Origin: VRUE01 sp963718775
GTDB taxonomy: Bacteria > Actinomycetota > Thermoleophilia > Solirubrobacterales > 70-9
DNA: 64,000 nucleotides
Direction: 5' to 3'
Assembly (NCBI GenBank): GCA_963718775.1
Contig: OY970377.1
Span: 806,001-870,000, forward strand
Part shown: piece by piece, positions 31,520-43,442 of the stretch
How the letters are laid out: each line of letters begins with the position of its first letter
Numbering within the stretch: the first letter of the stretch is position 1
The notes under the pieces: model-generated
Databases searched by the model: none
What the model was told of the DNA's origin: nothing
What the model saw: only the letters and a program-made list of their open reading frames with translations
Made by a program: the position numbers and the translations under genes

Positions 31520-31895
31520 GGTACGCCCGCCAGGCAACCTCGCGGTCCTCAAACGGCCGCCAGCTGCCCACGCGGTGGTCGCGCAGCTCGAAGAGCCAGG
31601 CCATCACGTCCTCGCCAGCCGGCGAGCCATCCTCGTCCCAGCGCCATACCCGCCTGATCAGAGCCAGAGCTCTGCCGCCGCCCGACTCCGTGTCGTCCTC
31701 GAAGAGCTCCTCGAGCTCAATCGTCTGCTGCACCCCCCCGGGTGGCCGCGTCGCCCATACCCGCGCCGCCTCCCGCCCCTTGCGCAGCCCCTTCATCGAG
31801 TGCAGCTCCACCTCCGGGTCGAGAGTCGCAACGAACCCCTCCAAGTCGCGCTCGTTGAAAGCACGAACGAACTCGCGAACCGGGTCGTGGCTCAA
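31485..31895 (-). CDS. SnoaL-like/NTF2-fold protein
   Basis: A 136-residue protein with the pattern of SnoaL-like polypeptides: DPVREFVRAFNERDLEGFVATLDPEVELHSM at the start, a central KGREAARVWATR segment and VWRWDEDGSPAGEDVMAWLFELRDHRV strands. This cone-shaped fold serves as a cyclase, isomerase or simple ligand-binding domain, so no reaction is assigned. Its 3' end overlaps the methyltransferase gene downstream. It lies 6 nt after the secA stop, so it may be transcribed with secA. Confidence 0.75.
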   Translation of the reverse strand: MSHDPVREFVRAFNERDLEGFVATLDPEVELHSMKGLRKGREAARVWATRPPGGVQQTIELEELFEDDTESGGGRALALIRRVWRWDEDGSPAGEDVMAWLFELRDHRVGSWRPFEDREVAWRAYHAEDGSSRRIE

Positions 31896-31901
31896 GGCTC
31901 G

Positions 31902-34751
<2,850 letters not shown>

Positions 34752-34778
34752 GGCCCTAGGGTAGCGAGGGGCTTTGGG

Positions 34779-35126
34779 TTAGGCGGTGCGTCCGCGCATG
34801 CGAGCGACTGCGCGGCGCGTCTGGGTGCGCTTGCGGCGCAGCTCGCGGTGCTTCTTGACCTGGCGGCGAACGTCCTCGGCGAGCTCGTGGATCGTGTGAG
34901 CCATCTCGGGCGAGGCCTCGCGGGCTCGCAGGGTCACGCCCTTCAGCCGCAGCGTCGCCTCGGCGACCTTGCTGTCTTCGACCGAGGGATTTGGCTCTTC
35001 GTAGATCTCGATGTCGAGCGTCGCCAATTCCGAGACCTGTCTGCCGACCCTCCGGAATCGCTTCGTGACATGCCCCCGCAGCTCGTCGGTGACCTCGACG
35101 TTGCGCCCACGTATCTCGATCCGCAT
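34779..35126 (-). CDS. hpf: Ribosome hibernation factor HPF/RaiA (short form)
   Basis: A 115-residue ribosome-associated protein beginning MRIEIRGRNVEVTDELRGHV, the standard HPF start, with the expected KVAEATLRLKG strand and a helix. The C-terminus is unusually basic (KKHRELRRKRTQTRRAVARM) and lacks the dimerisation domain of long HPF. It binds near the decoding site and inactivates ribosomes under stress or starvation. secA follows 27 nt downstream on the same strand, a common pairing in actinobacteria and firmicutes. Confidence 0.92.
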   Translation of the reverse strand: MRIEIRGRNVEVTDELRGHVTKRFRRVGRQVSELATLDIEIYEEPNPSVEDSKVAEATLRLKGVTLRAREASPEMAHTIHELAEDVRRQVKKHRELRRKRTQTRRAVARMRGRTA

Positions 35127-35163
35127 CTTGCCTCCTTGGAGTCGGTCAGACGATGCTACGCCT

Positions 35164-35787
35164 TCACGGTCGTCGGGTAAAGGTGATTGCAGCTACCCGG
35201 ACCGCGCCGGCGCCACGCAGGGCACGAGCGCAGGCCGAAAGCGTCGCGCCGGTGGTCAGCACGTCATCGAGGAGGAGGACGCTGCGCGGCACTTGGCCCC
35301 GGGGATGGACATGCGGCGGATGGCCGATGCGCTCGGCGCGCCGCTTGCCGACCTGGCGGCCGCCGCCGCTGCGGATCAGGCACGGGCAGAGCTCCAGGTC
35401 GGTTCGCTCGGCCAGGGCCGCAGCGATCTCCGCCGCCGGGTCGAAGCCGCGGCGCCAGGAACGCAGCGGCGAGGTCGGCGCCGGGACGATCGCACCGCTG
35501 AGCAGGCTCGCCGGCGCCAGCCACTCGATCCGCTCCGCGATCAGATCGGCGACGGGGAGCAGGCGGCGGAACTTCAGCGCCGCGACCAGGTCCCGAGCCA
35601 CTCCCTCGTGCGACGCCGAGGACCAGGCCCGGTCGAGTCCCGGCGCGCCGTGCCCAGCGAGTGGCTCGGCGGCGGCAAGGCGTCGCCCGCAACGGGTGCA
35701 GACCACTGCCCCAGCCCGGCAGGAGCGCCCGCAGGCAGCGCAGAGCGCGGGCAAGAGACCGGCGGCAACCGCGTGCAGGGGCTTCAT
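35164..35787 (-). CDS. comF: ComF-family phosphoribosyltransferase-like protein
   Basis: A 207-residue protein with an N-terminal zinc finger-like region (CAACGRSC...CTRCGRRL) and a C-terminal PRTase fold. The PRPP-binding signature is VLLLDDVLTTGATLSACARA. Conserved KFRR and PAPTSPLRSWRRGFDPA motifs lie between. ComF takes part in DNA uptake in competent bacteria, but its exact role is unsettled and it occurs in non-competent species. It is located upstream of hpf-secA in the same orientation, the classic comF-hpf-secA order of Gram-positives. Confidence 0.92.
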   Translation of the reverse strand: MKPLHAVAAGLLPALCAACGRSCRAGAVVCTRCGRRLAAAEPLAGHGAPGLDRAWSSASHEGVARDLVAALKFRRLLPVADLIAERIEWLAPASLLSGAIVPAPTSPLRSWRRGFDPAAEIAAALAERTDLELCPCLIRSGGGRQVGKRRAERIGHPPHVHPRGQVPRSVLLLDDVLTTGATLSACARALRGAGAVRVAAITFTRRP

Positions 35788-35855
35788 GCCCCGATCCTGC
35801 GCCGCGCCAGCGCGCTCGTGGCGCGCTGGATGTCAAGGAAGAGAGTTGATTCAGG

Positions 35856-36866
35856 TCAGGATTTCGCGATGCGGCCCGCGATGGCGCCGACCAGCATGCT
35901 GTCGGGCGCCAGCTCGGCGCCGGCAAGCAGGATCGAGTCGCGGACCCAGGCGCCAGCGCCGATCCGGCAGCCGTCGCCGATGATCGCCGGGCCCTGGATG
36001 CGAGCACCGGCGCCCAGCTCGACAGCGGCGCCGATCAGCGCCGGCCCCTCGACCTCGACACCCTCGAGCGGGCTTGCGGAGCGGATCCCGTCAGCCACCT
36101 CGGGCACGCCGGGCTCGACCTCGACGGCGCCGGTGAGCGCATCGAGGTTCCCCTGGCGCAGCTCGTCGAGGTTGCCGACGTCGTTCCAGTAGGCCTCGAT
36201 CTCGTGCGAGTAGAAGGGCACGTCGTTCTCCAGCAGAGCGGGAAAGACGTCCATCGCCCAGTCGGCGAATCCGTCCGGGTCCTCGGCGCCCGCAGCCTTG
36301 CTCGTTCCGGGCGCGGGGAAGAAGTCGAAGATCTCCGAGCGGAACATGTAGATGCCGCAGTTGGCGAGGTCCGAGAGCGCTTCGGCCGGCTCGGGCTTCT
36401 CCTGGAAGCCCTGGATGCGGCCGTCGGCGCCGGTGATCGCGACGCCGAACTGGCTGGTGTCGCTGACCCGCTTGGTCGCCAGGGTGGCGATCCCGTCGTG
36501 TGACTCGTGGAACTCACGCATCGCGGCGAGATCGATGTCGGTGAGCGCGTCGCCGGAGATGACCAGGAAGGAGTCGCCGAGGAAGCCGGCGGCGTTGCGG
36601 ACGCCGCCAGAGGTGCCCAGCAGCTTCTCCTCGCGGCTGTAGGAGAGCTCGATGCCGAGCTCCGAGCCGTCGCCGAAATAGCCCTCGATCGTCTCCGGGA
36701 ACCAGTGCAGGTTGGCGATCGCCTCGTCGAAGCCGTTGCGGGCGAGCAAGCGCACGATGTGCTCCATGACCGGCTTGTTCAGCACCGGCGCCATCGGCTT
36801 CGGCACCGCGTAGGTGATCGGGCGCAGCCTGGTGCCGAGCCCCGCGGCGAGAACCATCGCCCTCAC
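35856..36866 (-). CDS. Sugar-nucleotide pyrophosphorylase with left-handed beta-helix
   Basis: A 336-residue nucleotidyltransferase (GDP-mannose/glucose-1-phosphate type). The N-terminal motif MVLAAGLGTRLRPITYAVPKPMAPV has the GxGTRLxPxT signature and activating Lys. FLVISGDALTDIDL supplies the metal-binding Asp, followed by FQEKPEPAE. The C-terminal third has hexapeptide-like repeats (LIGAAVELGAGARIQGPAII). It overlaps the PGI/PMI gene by 4 nt and is the last gene of the polysaccharide operon that begins with the LCP gene. With the isomerase upstream, GDP-mannose formation is the most likely job. Confidence 0.88.
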   Translation of the reverse strand: MRAMVLAAGLGTRLRPITYAVPKPMAPVLNKPVMEHIVRLLARNGFDEAIANLHWFPETIEGYFGDGSELGIELSYSREEKLLGTSGGVRNAAGFLGDSFLVISGDALTDIDLAAMREFHESHDGIATLATKRVSDTSQFGVAITGADGRIQGFQEKPEPAEALSDLANCGIYMFRSEIFDFFPAPGTSKAAGAEDPDGFADWAMDVFPALLENDVPFYSHEIEAYWNDVGNLDELRQGNLDALTGAVEVEPGVPEVADGIRSASPLEGVEVEGPALIGAAVELGAGARIQGPAIIGDGCRIGAGAWVRDSILLAGAELAPDSMLVGAIAGRIAKS

Positions 36867-37834
36867 GAGGGGTCCCCGAGCGCGGCCTTGAAGCCCTCGA
36901 TCGCCTCGACCGGCAGCGGGTCGACGCCGCGGGCCTCGGCAAGGGCCACGGAAACGAGGTCGCCGAGCATCGTCGTCCAGAGCAGGCGAGCGACGCGGGT
37001 CTCGCCCTGCGCCTCGACCCGCACGACCTCGGCGCCAGAGGCGGCGATCGCCTCGCCAGTCAGCTCGAAGCGGCGGCGCAGGCGCGGATGCTGATCGGCG
37101 TCCTCGAGCAGCAGCGTCGAGAAAGCATCGCCGGACCAGCCGCAGAGCTCGTTGTGGTCGGCCTCGGGGAGCTCGGAGAAGAAGGCGGGCAGCTTGGCGT
37201 TCTCGTTGATCTGCGCCTTCCAGCGCCGTGCCACCGGCGCGGTCAGGTCGGCGCCGGTGACGACCGTGACGCTGCCCTCCAGGCGCGCCGCGATCTCGGC
37301 GGCACGGGCCTGGAGATCCTCGCTGCTCTCGGCCAGGAACGCGGCGGCAGCATCGATCTCGGTGTGGATGCGGGGCGCGACGCCGGCCAGGGCCGCCACC
37401 TCGGCGGCGATCGTGAGCATGTAGGCGACCGCGGCGCGGGGCTGCAGGATGCCGGGCAGGCCGATCACCGGCAGGCCGGCCTCACGGGCGCCATCGGTGA
37501 GCGCGCCGCCGGTGCTGGCGACGAGCCGCCGGGCGCCGAGCGCCTCGGCGGCGGCGAAGCAGGCGAGCGTCTCCTCGGTGTTGCCCGAGTAGCTGGAGCA
37601 GAGCACCGTCCACTCCGGGGTCGCCCAGCTTGGCAGCGCGTAGCCGCGTACGGTGAGCAACGGCTGGGTGAGGCGGTCGCCGAGGGCGGCGGCAGCGAGA
37701 TCGGCGCCGATCGCCGAGCCGCCCATGCCGCAGACCATCAAGCCGGCCGAGTCGGCCGAGTCGAGCCGCGCCGATTCGACCCGCCAAAGGGCGTCGCGAA
37801 GGTGGTCGGGAATTGCGAGAACGTCGTCGAGCAT
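36863..37834 (-). CDS. Bifunctional phosphoglucose/phosphomannose isomerase (SIS domain)
   Basis: A 323-residue SIS-domain protein. MVCGMGGSAIGADLAAAAL and VLCSSYSGNTEETLACFAAA are the sugar-phosphate binding loops of the archaeal/actinobacterial PGI/PMI family, and the WKAQINENAKLPAFFSELPEADHNEL block is diagnostic. The enzyme interconverts fructose-6-P with glucose-6-P and mannose-6-P, feeding the flanking nucleotidyltransferases. It overlaps both neighbours (4 nt and 1 nt), indicating strong translational coupling. Confidence 0.92.
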   Translation of the reverse strand: MLDDVLAIPDHLRDALWRVESARLDSADSAGLMVCGMGGSAIGADLAAAALGDRLTQPLLTVRGYALPSWATPEWTVLCSSYSGNTEETLACFAAAEALGARRLVASTGGALTDGAREAGLPVIGLPGILQPRAAVAYMLTIAAEVAALAGVAPRIHTEIDAAAAFLAESSEDLQARAAEIAARLEGSVTVVTGADLTAPVARRWKAQINENAKLPAFFSELPEADHNELCGWSGDAFSTLLLEDADQHPRLRRRFELTGEAIAASGAEVVRVEAQGETRVARLLWTTMLGDLVSVALAEARGVDPLPVEAIEGFKAALGDPS

Positions 37835-38817
37835 CAGGCTAGGACCGTCTCATCGGCACCGACGACAGCATCATTGAGGGCTGCATCCGGGCTGACCTCG
37901 ACCCCGGCGGAGAGGATCGAGCCGCGCACGCGGGCGCCCTCGCCGACGACACAGCCCTCGAGCAGGACGGAGTCGCGGATCTCGGCCCCGTCGCCGACCT
38001 GACAGCCCGGGCCAAGCACGACGCGCGGGCCGATGGTCGCCCCAGCCGCTACCTCCGCCCCAGCCCCGATCAGCATCCCCGGCGCCGTCGGCTCGACCCG
38101 CGTCTCGACCCGGCGCTCGAGGATGTCCCAGCTCGCCTGCAGGTAGCGCTCGGGCGTGCCGATGTCCATCCAGTAGCCGTCGAGCCGCTGACCGTAGAGC
38201 CCGTCGCCGACCAGCCGGGGGAAGACGTCGCGCTCGATCGAGACCTCTTCGCCAGGCGGGATGAGGTCGAGGACCGAGCGCTCGAGCACGTACATGCCGG
38301 CGTTGATCTCGCCCGGAGCCTGCTCGCCGGTCTTCTCGAGGAACTCGAGAACCGCGCCCTCGGCGCCGCTGTGGACGAGTCCGTAGGCGGAGGAGTCCTC
38401 GACCGGATGCAGGCCGAGTGTCGCCCGCGCGCCTCGCTCGGTATGGGTACCCAGCAGCGCGGTCAGGTCGAGGTCGGTGAGGACGTCGCCGTTGAGGGCG
38501 AGGAAACGGTCGTCGAGGTCATCGCCCAGCTCGTCGGCGGCGAAGCGGATCGCGCCGGCGGTGCCGCGCCGCTCGGGCTCGACCACGTAGCGGATCGTCA
38601 CCCCCGCCCGCTCCTCCTCGCCGGCCAGCGCCTCACGCAAGACGTCAGGCAGGAAGCCGCAGGCGAGCACGACCTCGGTCACGCCGTGACCGGCCAGCCA
38701 CTCGATCATGTAGGCGAGAAAGGGCCGATCGACCAGAGTCAGCGCCGGCTTCGGCACGGTCAGGGTCAGCGGTTGCAGACGCGTCCCCTCGCCTCCGACT
38801 AGGACAATGGCTTGCAT
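37834..38817 (-). CDS. Second NDP-sugar pyrophosphorylase with beta-helix
   Basis: A 327-residue paralogue of the nucleotidyltransferase at 35856-36866. The N-terminus is MQAIVLVGGEGTRLQPLTLT with VPKPALTLVDRPFL. LALNGDVLTDLDLTAL carries the metal-binding Asp, and the C-terminal hexapeptide repeats GAGAEVAAGATIGPRVVLGP and RVRGSILSAGVEV follow. One copy may make GDP-mannose and the other UDP- or dTDP-glucose. It lies directly after ugd in the operon, so UDP-glucose for that enzyme is one option. Which is which cannot be resolved by eye. Confidence 0.88.
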   Translation of the reverse strand: MQAIVLVGGEGTRLQPLTLTVPKPALTLVDRPFLAYMIEWLAGHGVTEVVLACGFLPDVLREALAGEEERAGVTIRYVVEPERRGTAGAIRFAADELGDDLDDRFLALNGDVLTDLDLTALLGTHTERGARATLGLHPVEDSSAYGLVHSGAEGAVLEFLEKTGEQAPGEINAGMYVLERSVLDLIPPGEEVSIERDVFPRLVGDGLYGQRLDGYWMDIGTPERYLQASWDILERRVETRVEPTAPGMLIGAGAEVAAGATIGPRVVLGPGCQVGDGAEIRDSVLLEGCVVGEGARVRGSILSAGVEVSPDAALNDAVVGADETVLA

Positions 38818-40131
38818 CTACTCGGCGGTGGCCGGTGTCGCCGGGGTTTCGATAGCTCTGCCGATTCCCTCGTACTCGAAGCCCGCGCTCCGCAGCATCG
38901 CTGGGTCGAGGAAGTTGCGCCCGTCGATCAGCAGCGGTCGCGCCATCCGCTCGGCCGCGGCGGCCCAGTCCAGCTCGGCGAACTCGGGCCACTCGGTGAC
39001 CAGGATCGCCGCATCGGCGCCGTCCAGAGCCTCGAGCGCCGAGTCGCGATGGTCGACCGTGTCGAGCAGCTCGCGGGCGACGGCGCCGGCGACCGGGTCG
39101 TAAGCCGCCACCTCGGCCCCCTCGCCCTCCAGCCTTGCAGCCAGCACCAGGCTCGATGCCTCACGCATGTCGTCGGTCTGCGGCTTGAAGGCGAGCCCGA
39201 GCAGCGCCACCCGCTTGCCGAGCAGCGAGCCGAGGTGCTTTTGCAGCTTGCCGACGACGCGCCGCTTCTGTAGCTCGTTGACCTCGATCACCGCGTTGAG
39301 CAGCTGGAAGTGGTAGCCGCTGTTCCCCGCCAACATCTTCAGAGCGCTGACGTCCTTGGGGAAGCAGGAACCGCCATAGCCGATCCCGGGGCGCAGGAAG
39401 GCGGAGCCGATGCGCTGGTCCAGGCCCATTCCGCGGGCGACTTCGGCGACGTCGGCGCCGACCTCCTCGCAGACGTTGGCGATCTCGTTGACGAAGGAGA
39501 TCTTGGTGGCGAGGAAGGCGTTGGAGGCGAGCTTGATCATCTCGGCGCTGGCCACGTCGGTACGGACGATCTCGCCGCCCAGCGGCTCGTAGAGGCGGGC
39601 GACCGCGTCGCCGGCAGCCTCGTCGCCCGCTTCGGCGCCGACCACGACCCGGTCCGGGTGCAGGAAGTCCTCGACCGCCGAGCCCTCCTTGAGGAACTCG
39701 GGACAGGAGACATAGGGGACGCCGGGCAGGTCGCGGAGGATCGAGTGCCCGGTGCCGGCCGGCACGGTGCTCTTCATCACCAGCACGTGGTCGCCACCGG
39801 CGCGCAGCTCCTCGACCACCGAGCGCACCCGCGAGAGGTCGGCATCGCCGGAACGCGTCGGCGGCGTGTCGACGCAGACGAAGAGGATCCGGGCCGCATC
39901 GAGCAGCTCGGCCATCTCAGTCGTGAAGGTGAGCCGCTCGGCGTTGCGCTTCAGCAGCTCGGGCAAGCCGGGCTCGTGGATCGTCGTCTCGCCGCGGGAG
40001 AGCGAGTCGACCTTCTCCCGGAGGATGTCGCGGGCAACCACCGGGTGGCCGAGCTCGGCAAAGCAGGCGGCGGTGACCAGGCCGACCCATCCGACCCCGA
40101 TCACGCCAATCGGCTCTCTGTCCCCGCTCAT
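38818..40131 (-). CDS. ugd: UDP-glucose/GDP-mannose 6-dehydrogenase family enzyme
   Basis: A 437-residue NAD-dependent dehydrogenase performing the two-step oxidation to a uronic acid sugar nucleotide. The Rossmann motif IGVIGVGWVGLVTAACFAEL and the FVCVDTPPTRSGDADLS segment start the protein. SAEMIKLASNAFLATKISFVNE is the central helix. The catalytic Cys sits in GIGYGGSCFPKDVSAL, with Lys in LGLAFKPQTDDMREA. UDP-glucose is the commonest substrate, but GDP-mannose is possible given the operon. The ATG overlaps the LCP gene stop (ATGA). Confidence 0.93.
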   Translation of the reverse strand: MSGDREPIGVIGVGWVGLVTAACFAELGHPVVARDILREKVDSLSRGETTIHEPGLPELLKRNAERLTFTTEMAELLDAARILFVCVDTPPTRSGDADLSRVRSVVEELRAGGDHVLVMKSTVPAGTGHSILRDLPGVPYVSCPEFLKEGSAVEDFLHPDRVVVGAEAGDEAAGDAVARLYEPLGGEIVRTDVASAEMIKLASNAFLATKISFVNEIANVCEEVGADVAEVARGMGLDQRIGSAFLRPGIGYGGSCFPKDVSALKMLAGNSGYHFQLLNAVIEVNELQKRRVVGKLQKHLGSLLGKRVALLGLAFKPQTDDMREASSLVLAARLEGEGAEVAAYDPVAGAVARELLDTVDHRDSALEALDGADAAILVTEWPEFAELDWAAAAERMARPLLIDGRNFLDPAMLRSAGFEYEGIGRAIETPATPATAE

Positions 40132-41748
40132 CGCTGCACCCTCCCCTTCTTCGGCTTCTTGTTCGGAATCACGACCTGCGCCGAGCGCGCCATTCCGACC
40201 ATTTGATCGTTGGTCAGCACCCGCAGCAGGCTGTTCGCCACCCAGTAGGTGTTGTCCCCCCGGTGCCAGGCGATCAGCTTGATCCGGTCGCCGTCGAGGT
40301 AGATCTCATAGTCGCGCCCGTGGATCTCCTGGTCGATACTAGGACCGCTGAGGATCGGCGGGTCGCTCCAGCCCTGGATCCCCTGCACGCCGAAGTAGTG
40401 CGTGCCGTCGGGCAGGTCGAGCGTGATCACCATCCGGTAGGCGCCGTGACGATTGCCGTCGGTGTCCTTGAAGTGGTAGACGCGGGGGTCCTGGATGTGC
40501 AGTTCGAAGTTGCTTTCCTCGTAGGCCGCCCCCGGCGGCAGGCGGCTCGGGTAGAAGACGGGGAAGCCGTGGTCGACCTTGCGAGCGACTGCCTTCGCCT
40601 CCAGCTCGCCGGCTTCGCCGGCGGCTGAAAGGCCGTCGCTGCCGGGCGGCATGGTCTTGACCTTGGGCTTCTGCTTCTTCTTCTTTGCCTTCTTGTCGCC
40701 GCCCTTGCCCTTCTTCTTCGCGGACGACTGCCCTTCGGCCTCGTCCAACGAGCCGCGTGGGCCGCCGCTGGCTTCGATGCCGAGGAACTTGTCGACCGCC
40801 CCCTGGATCATTTCCGGCGAGGAGTAGACGTAGCTCGGCCCCAGTTCGACCGGGAAGTCGACCTCGTTGATCGTCGCCCCGCGCGAGGCGATGAACAGCT
40901 GCAGCACCTCCAGCATCGCCTTGGTGTCACTGATGTCGGAGGTCGTGTATTCGGTGAAGACGTCGATCAATTCGTTGCTGCCGAGCACCAGGTCCTTGAT
41001 CGGCACCCGCTGGCGGGCGGCGCTGAGGAAGTCCTGCTGGCGGGCGGCGCGGACGAGGTCGGTGTCGGTGTGCCGGTAGCGCACGTACTCCAGCGCCCGT
41101 TTCCCGCACATCAGCTGGTAGCCGGGCTGAACGTTGATTTCGGCGTACTGTTCGACCGATTCCGCGTTGGAGTGGTAGTAGCGGCGGTCGATGTCGACGT
41201 AGACGCAGCCGATCGCGTAGACGGCACGCACGAAGCCGAGGTAGTCGACGTTGACGACGTGGTTGATCGGCAGGCCGGTCAGTTCCTTGACCACCTGAAG
41301 GGTCAGCTTGGGCCCTCCGTAGGCGAAGGCGGCGGTGAACTTGTCGGTCCCGACACCGGGTATTTCGACCTTGAGGTCGCGCGGGAATCGACATCAGCGC
41401 GATCGCGTCCTTGTCGGGATCGAGGCGGAGCAGGATCGTCGTGTCCGAGCGGCCGGTGTCTTCCGGTTCGCTGGCCCGCTTGTCGGAGCCGATGATGAGG
41501 ATGTTCTGCGGCTCGCCGCCGGTCGTCTCGGCGAGCACGCGCTGGACTTTGCTCTTCAGCACGTTGTTGTGCGAGAGCGCATCGGCGATGCTGCCGATGT
41601 AGAGCAGGATGCTGGCCGCGGTGGCGGCGGCGACCGCCATGACGATCACCAACGAGCCAGCGGTGAAGCGCCACCAGTAGCGCTTCGGCTTCGGCGCCGG
41701 CTCGTGATCGCCCGAGGGCGGCGGCTTGCTCAGTCCGGTTTCAGCCAT
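40128..41748 (-). CDS. LytR-CpsA-Psr (LCP) family protein, 1-nt insertion
   Basis: About 539 residues when one extra base near 41383-41385 is removed (CCC to CC before GCGCGACCTC). There is an N-terminal Pro-rich cytosolic part and one transmembrane helix (AGSLVIVMAVAAATAASILL). The LCP domain begins NILIIGSDKRASEPEDTGRSD and LLRLDPDKDAIALMSIP, crosses the break to RDLKVEIPGVGTDKF, and contains GLPINHVVNVDYLGFVRAV and ALEYVRYRHTDTDLVRAARQ. A Lys-rich linker and an extra C-terminal domain follow. LCP enzymes attach teichoic acid-like or other polymers to peptidoglycan, matching the sugar-nucleotide genes behind it. Confidence 0.9.
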
Positions 41749-41754
41749 GGTGGC

Positions 41755-42870
41755 TCAGGCGTCGAGACGGGCCGGGAGCGAGCGCAGGAAGGTGTCGAGC
41801 GTCTGGCGGTAGGTGTGCAGCGAGGAGACCGAGACCCACTCCTCGGGGCCGTGATGGCCTTCGCCGACCGGGCCGAACTCGACGGCGGGGACCCCCACAC
41901 GCAGGAAGGAGACCGCGTCGGAGGCGCCGTCGCGCCCGACGCTCATCGGCTCGCCGTCGTGATGCGCCGTCGCCGCCGCACGCAGCGCCCGCACGTAGGG
42001 CAGCTCGCGATCGACCACGGCCGGCGGTCGCGTGAAGAGCTGCTCGACCTCGGCAGCCTGGACGCCCCTGACCTGCTCCAGCACGGTGGCGGGATCCTGG
42101 TCGGGCAGGTAGCGGATGTCGACGTCGATGGCGCATCGGTCGGGCACCTTGTTGAGCGCGTCGCCACCCATGATCCGGCCGAGGTTGATCGAGGGGCGGT
42201 CGAACAGCTCCGAACTGTGCCGAGCGAACGGTAGCGACTCGATACTGCGGAAAACGTCAAGCGCCCTCAAAACGGCGTTGTCGCCGAGCCAGGGGGTGGC
42301 GCCGTGCGCGGCCACGCCGCTGACCTGCAGGCGCAGCGCCAGCACCCCCTTGGCCTCGACGCCGATGTGCAGGTCGGTCGGCTCGCCGGTGATCGCGAAG
42401 TCACCGAGGAAGCCGCCGTCGACCAGCTGATCGCTGCCGCGTTCGACTTCCTCCTCGGACTCCTCGTCGCCGACGATCCCCAACCGCACCCGCACCCCAT
42501 CCTGGTCGCGCATCGCAGCGATCGTCAGCAACATCGCCGCCAGCGCCCCCTTCATGTCATAGGCGCCACGCCCGTAGAGCCGGTCCCCTTCGACCCGAGG
42601 CGCGAACTGCCCCTCCAGCGCCGGCACCACGTCGATGTGCCCGTGCAGCACGACCGTCGGCGCATCCTCCGGCCCGACTTCGGCCTTGAGAACAGGTAGT
42701 CCCCGCACCTCATCGCTCTCCACCTCGATCCCGCGCGAGTCCAACCACCCTTCGATGAACCCGGCAGCTTCCAGCACCCCATCCGCCGCGGAGCTGTCGT
42801 AGCTCACCAGCCGCCGAACGAGCGCCACCAGCTCATCGCCCACGCCGAGCACCTCCAAGCGAGAGATCAT
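41755..42870 (-). CDS. M20-family metallopeptidase/deacylase
   Basis: A 371-residue di-zinc hydrolase of the ArgE/DapE/ACY1 group. Metal and catalytic residues appear in VVLHGHIDVVPALEGQF (His, catalytic Asp), YGRGAYDMKGALAAML (bridging Asp) and IVGDEESEEEVERGS (general-base Glu), plus VGRDGASDAVSF and the final EFGPVGEGHHGPEEWVSV. The dimerisation lid domain is in the middle. The physiological substrate could be an N-acyl amino acid or dipeptide. The ATG at 42870 (MISRLEVLG) is preferred over 42915, which lies next to the family II palindrome. Confidence 0.88.
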   Translation of the reverse strand: MISRLEVLGVGDELVALVRRLVSYDSSAADGVLEAAGFIEGWLDSRGIEVESDEVRGLPVLKAEVGPEDAPTVVLHGHIDVVPALEGQFAPRVEGDRLYGRGAYDMKGALAAMLLTIAAMRDQDGVRVRLGIVGDEESEEEVERGSDQLVDGGFLGDFAITGEPTDLHIGVEAKGVLALRLQVSGVAAHGATPWLGDNAVLRALDVFRSIESLPFARHSSELFDRPSINLGRIMGGDALNKVPDRCAIDVDIRYLPDQDPATVLEQVRGVQAAEVEQLFTRPPAVVDRELPYVRALRAAATAHHDGEPMSVGRDGASDAVSFLRVGVPAVEFGPVGEGHHGPEEWVSVSSLHTYRQTLDTFLRSLPARLDA

Positions 42871-42916
42871 TGCTGCATCCACCCTCAATAGCACGGCGAA
42901 TGCAGCAGCAGTCATT

Positions 42917-43019
42917 GCGGGTCAGTCGCCCCTCTCCCGGAGGCTCATGAATCCACAAATCGAATTGGCGCAAACGATCAGCTGCGCAACGGCCTCCGGG
43001 AGAGGGGCGACTGACCCGC
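42917..43019. repeat. Palindromic element, family II copy C, 28-bp perfect arms
   Basis: Arms 42917-42944 and 42992-43019 are a perfect 28-bp inverted repeat, starting GCGGGTCAGTCGCCCCTCTC. It abuts the atpC stop (43021-43023). The interior keeps TCA at one end and CAGCTGCGCAACG at the other, as in copies A and B, but the middle is replaced by a segment containing ACAAATCGAATTG. That 13-mer recurs with one change in the element at 50361-50504. It probably ends the ATP synthase transcript. Confidence 0.9.
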
Positions 43020-43020
43020 C

Positions 43021-43434
43021 TCACCCCTCGGCAATAGCCAAAAACGCTTCCGCCCGGTCCCGGTCCTTCTCGGCACGAGCATGCGAGCCACTGCCCTTCT
43101 CGGACTCCGTGAGCCGCTGCTCGGCGTCAGCCAGCTGCTCTTTCAGCGTCCCCGCATCGAGATCCTCAGGAGCAAGCGCCTCCTCGACAAGGAGCTTGGC
43201 GTGGTTGCCGAAGACCTGCAGCCAACCGTGTGCCTGCGCGTAGCGCTTCGTCTCGGAGTCGCTGACGTGCAGGCGCAGCTCCGCCGGCTGCAGCGCCGCC
43301 AGCAGCGGCGCGTGGTTGGCGAGGATGCCGACCTCGCCGACCGCGGTGCGGGTCGAGACCTGGCGCACTTCGCCGCTGAAGACCTCCCCCTCTGGGGTGA
43401 GGACTTCGACGTCGACCATGTGCTCGGCAGCCAT
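43021..43434 (-). CDS. atpC: ATP synthase epsilon subunit
   Basis: A 137-residue F1 central-stalk subunit. The beta-sandwich starts VDVEVLTPEGEVFSGEV and contains VGEVGILANHAPLLAALQPAELRL; the C-terminal helical hairpin is rich in Glu and Lys (ADAEQRLTESEKGSGSHARA). It couples rotation to catalysis and can inhibit ATP hydrolysis. It is the last gene of the operon, 8 nt after atpD, and is followed by the 28-bp palindrome. Confidence 0.95.
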   Translation of the reverse strand: MAAEHMVDVEVLTPEGEVFSGEVRQVSTRTAVGEVGILANHAPLLAALQPAELRLHVSDSETKRYAQAHGWLQVFGNHAKLLVEEALAPEDLDAGTLKEQLADAEQRLTESEKGSGSHARAEKDRDRAEAFLAIAEG

Positions 43435-43442
43435 CGTCTCCC

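Noticed and set aside
43021..43434. atpC as the start of a separate transcript
   Set aside because: It is 8 nt behind atpD in the normal order, with the strong palindrome only after its stop.
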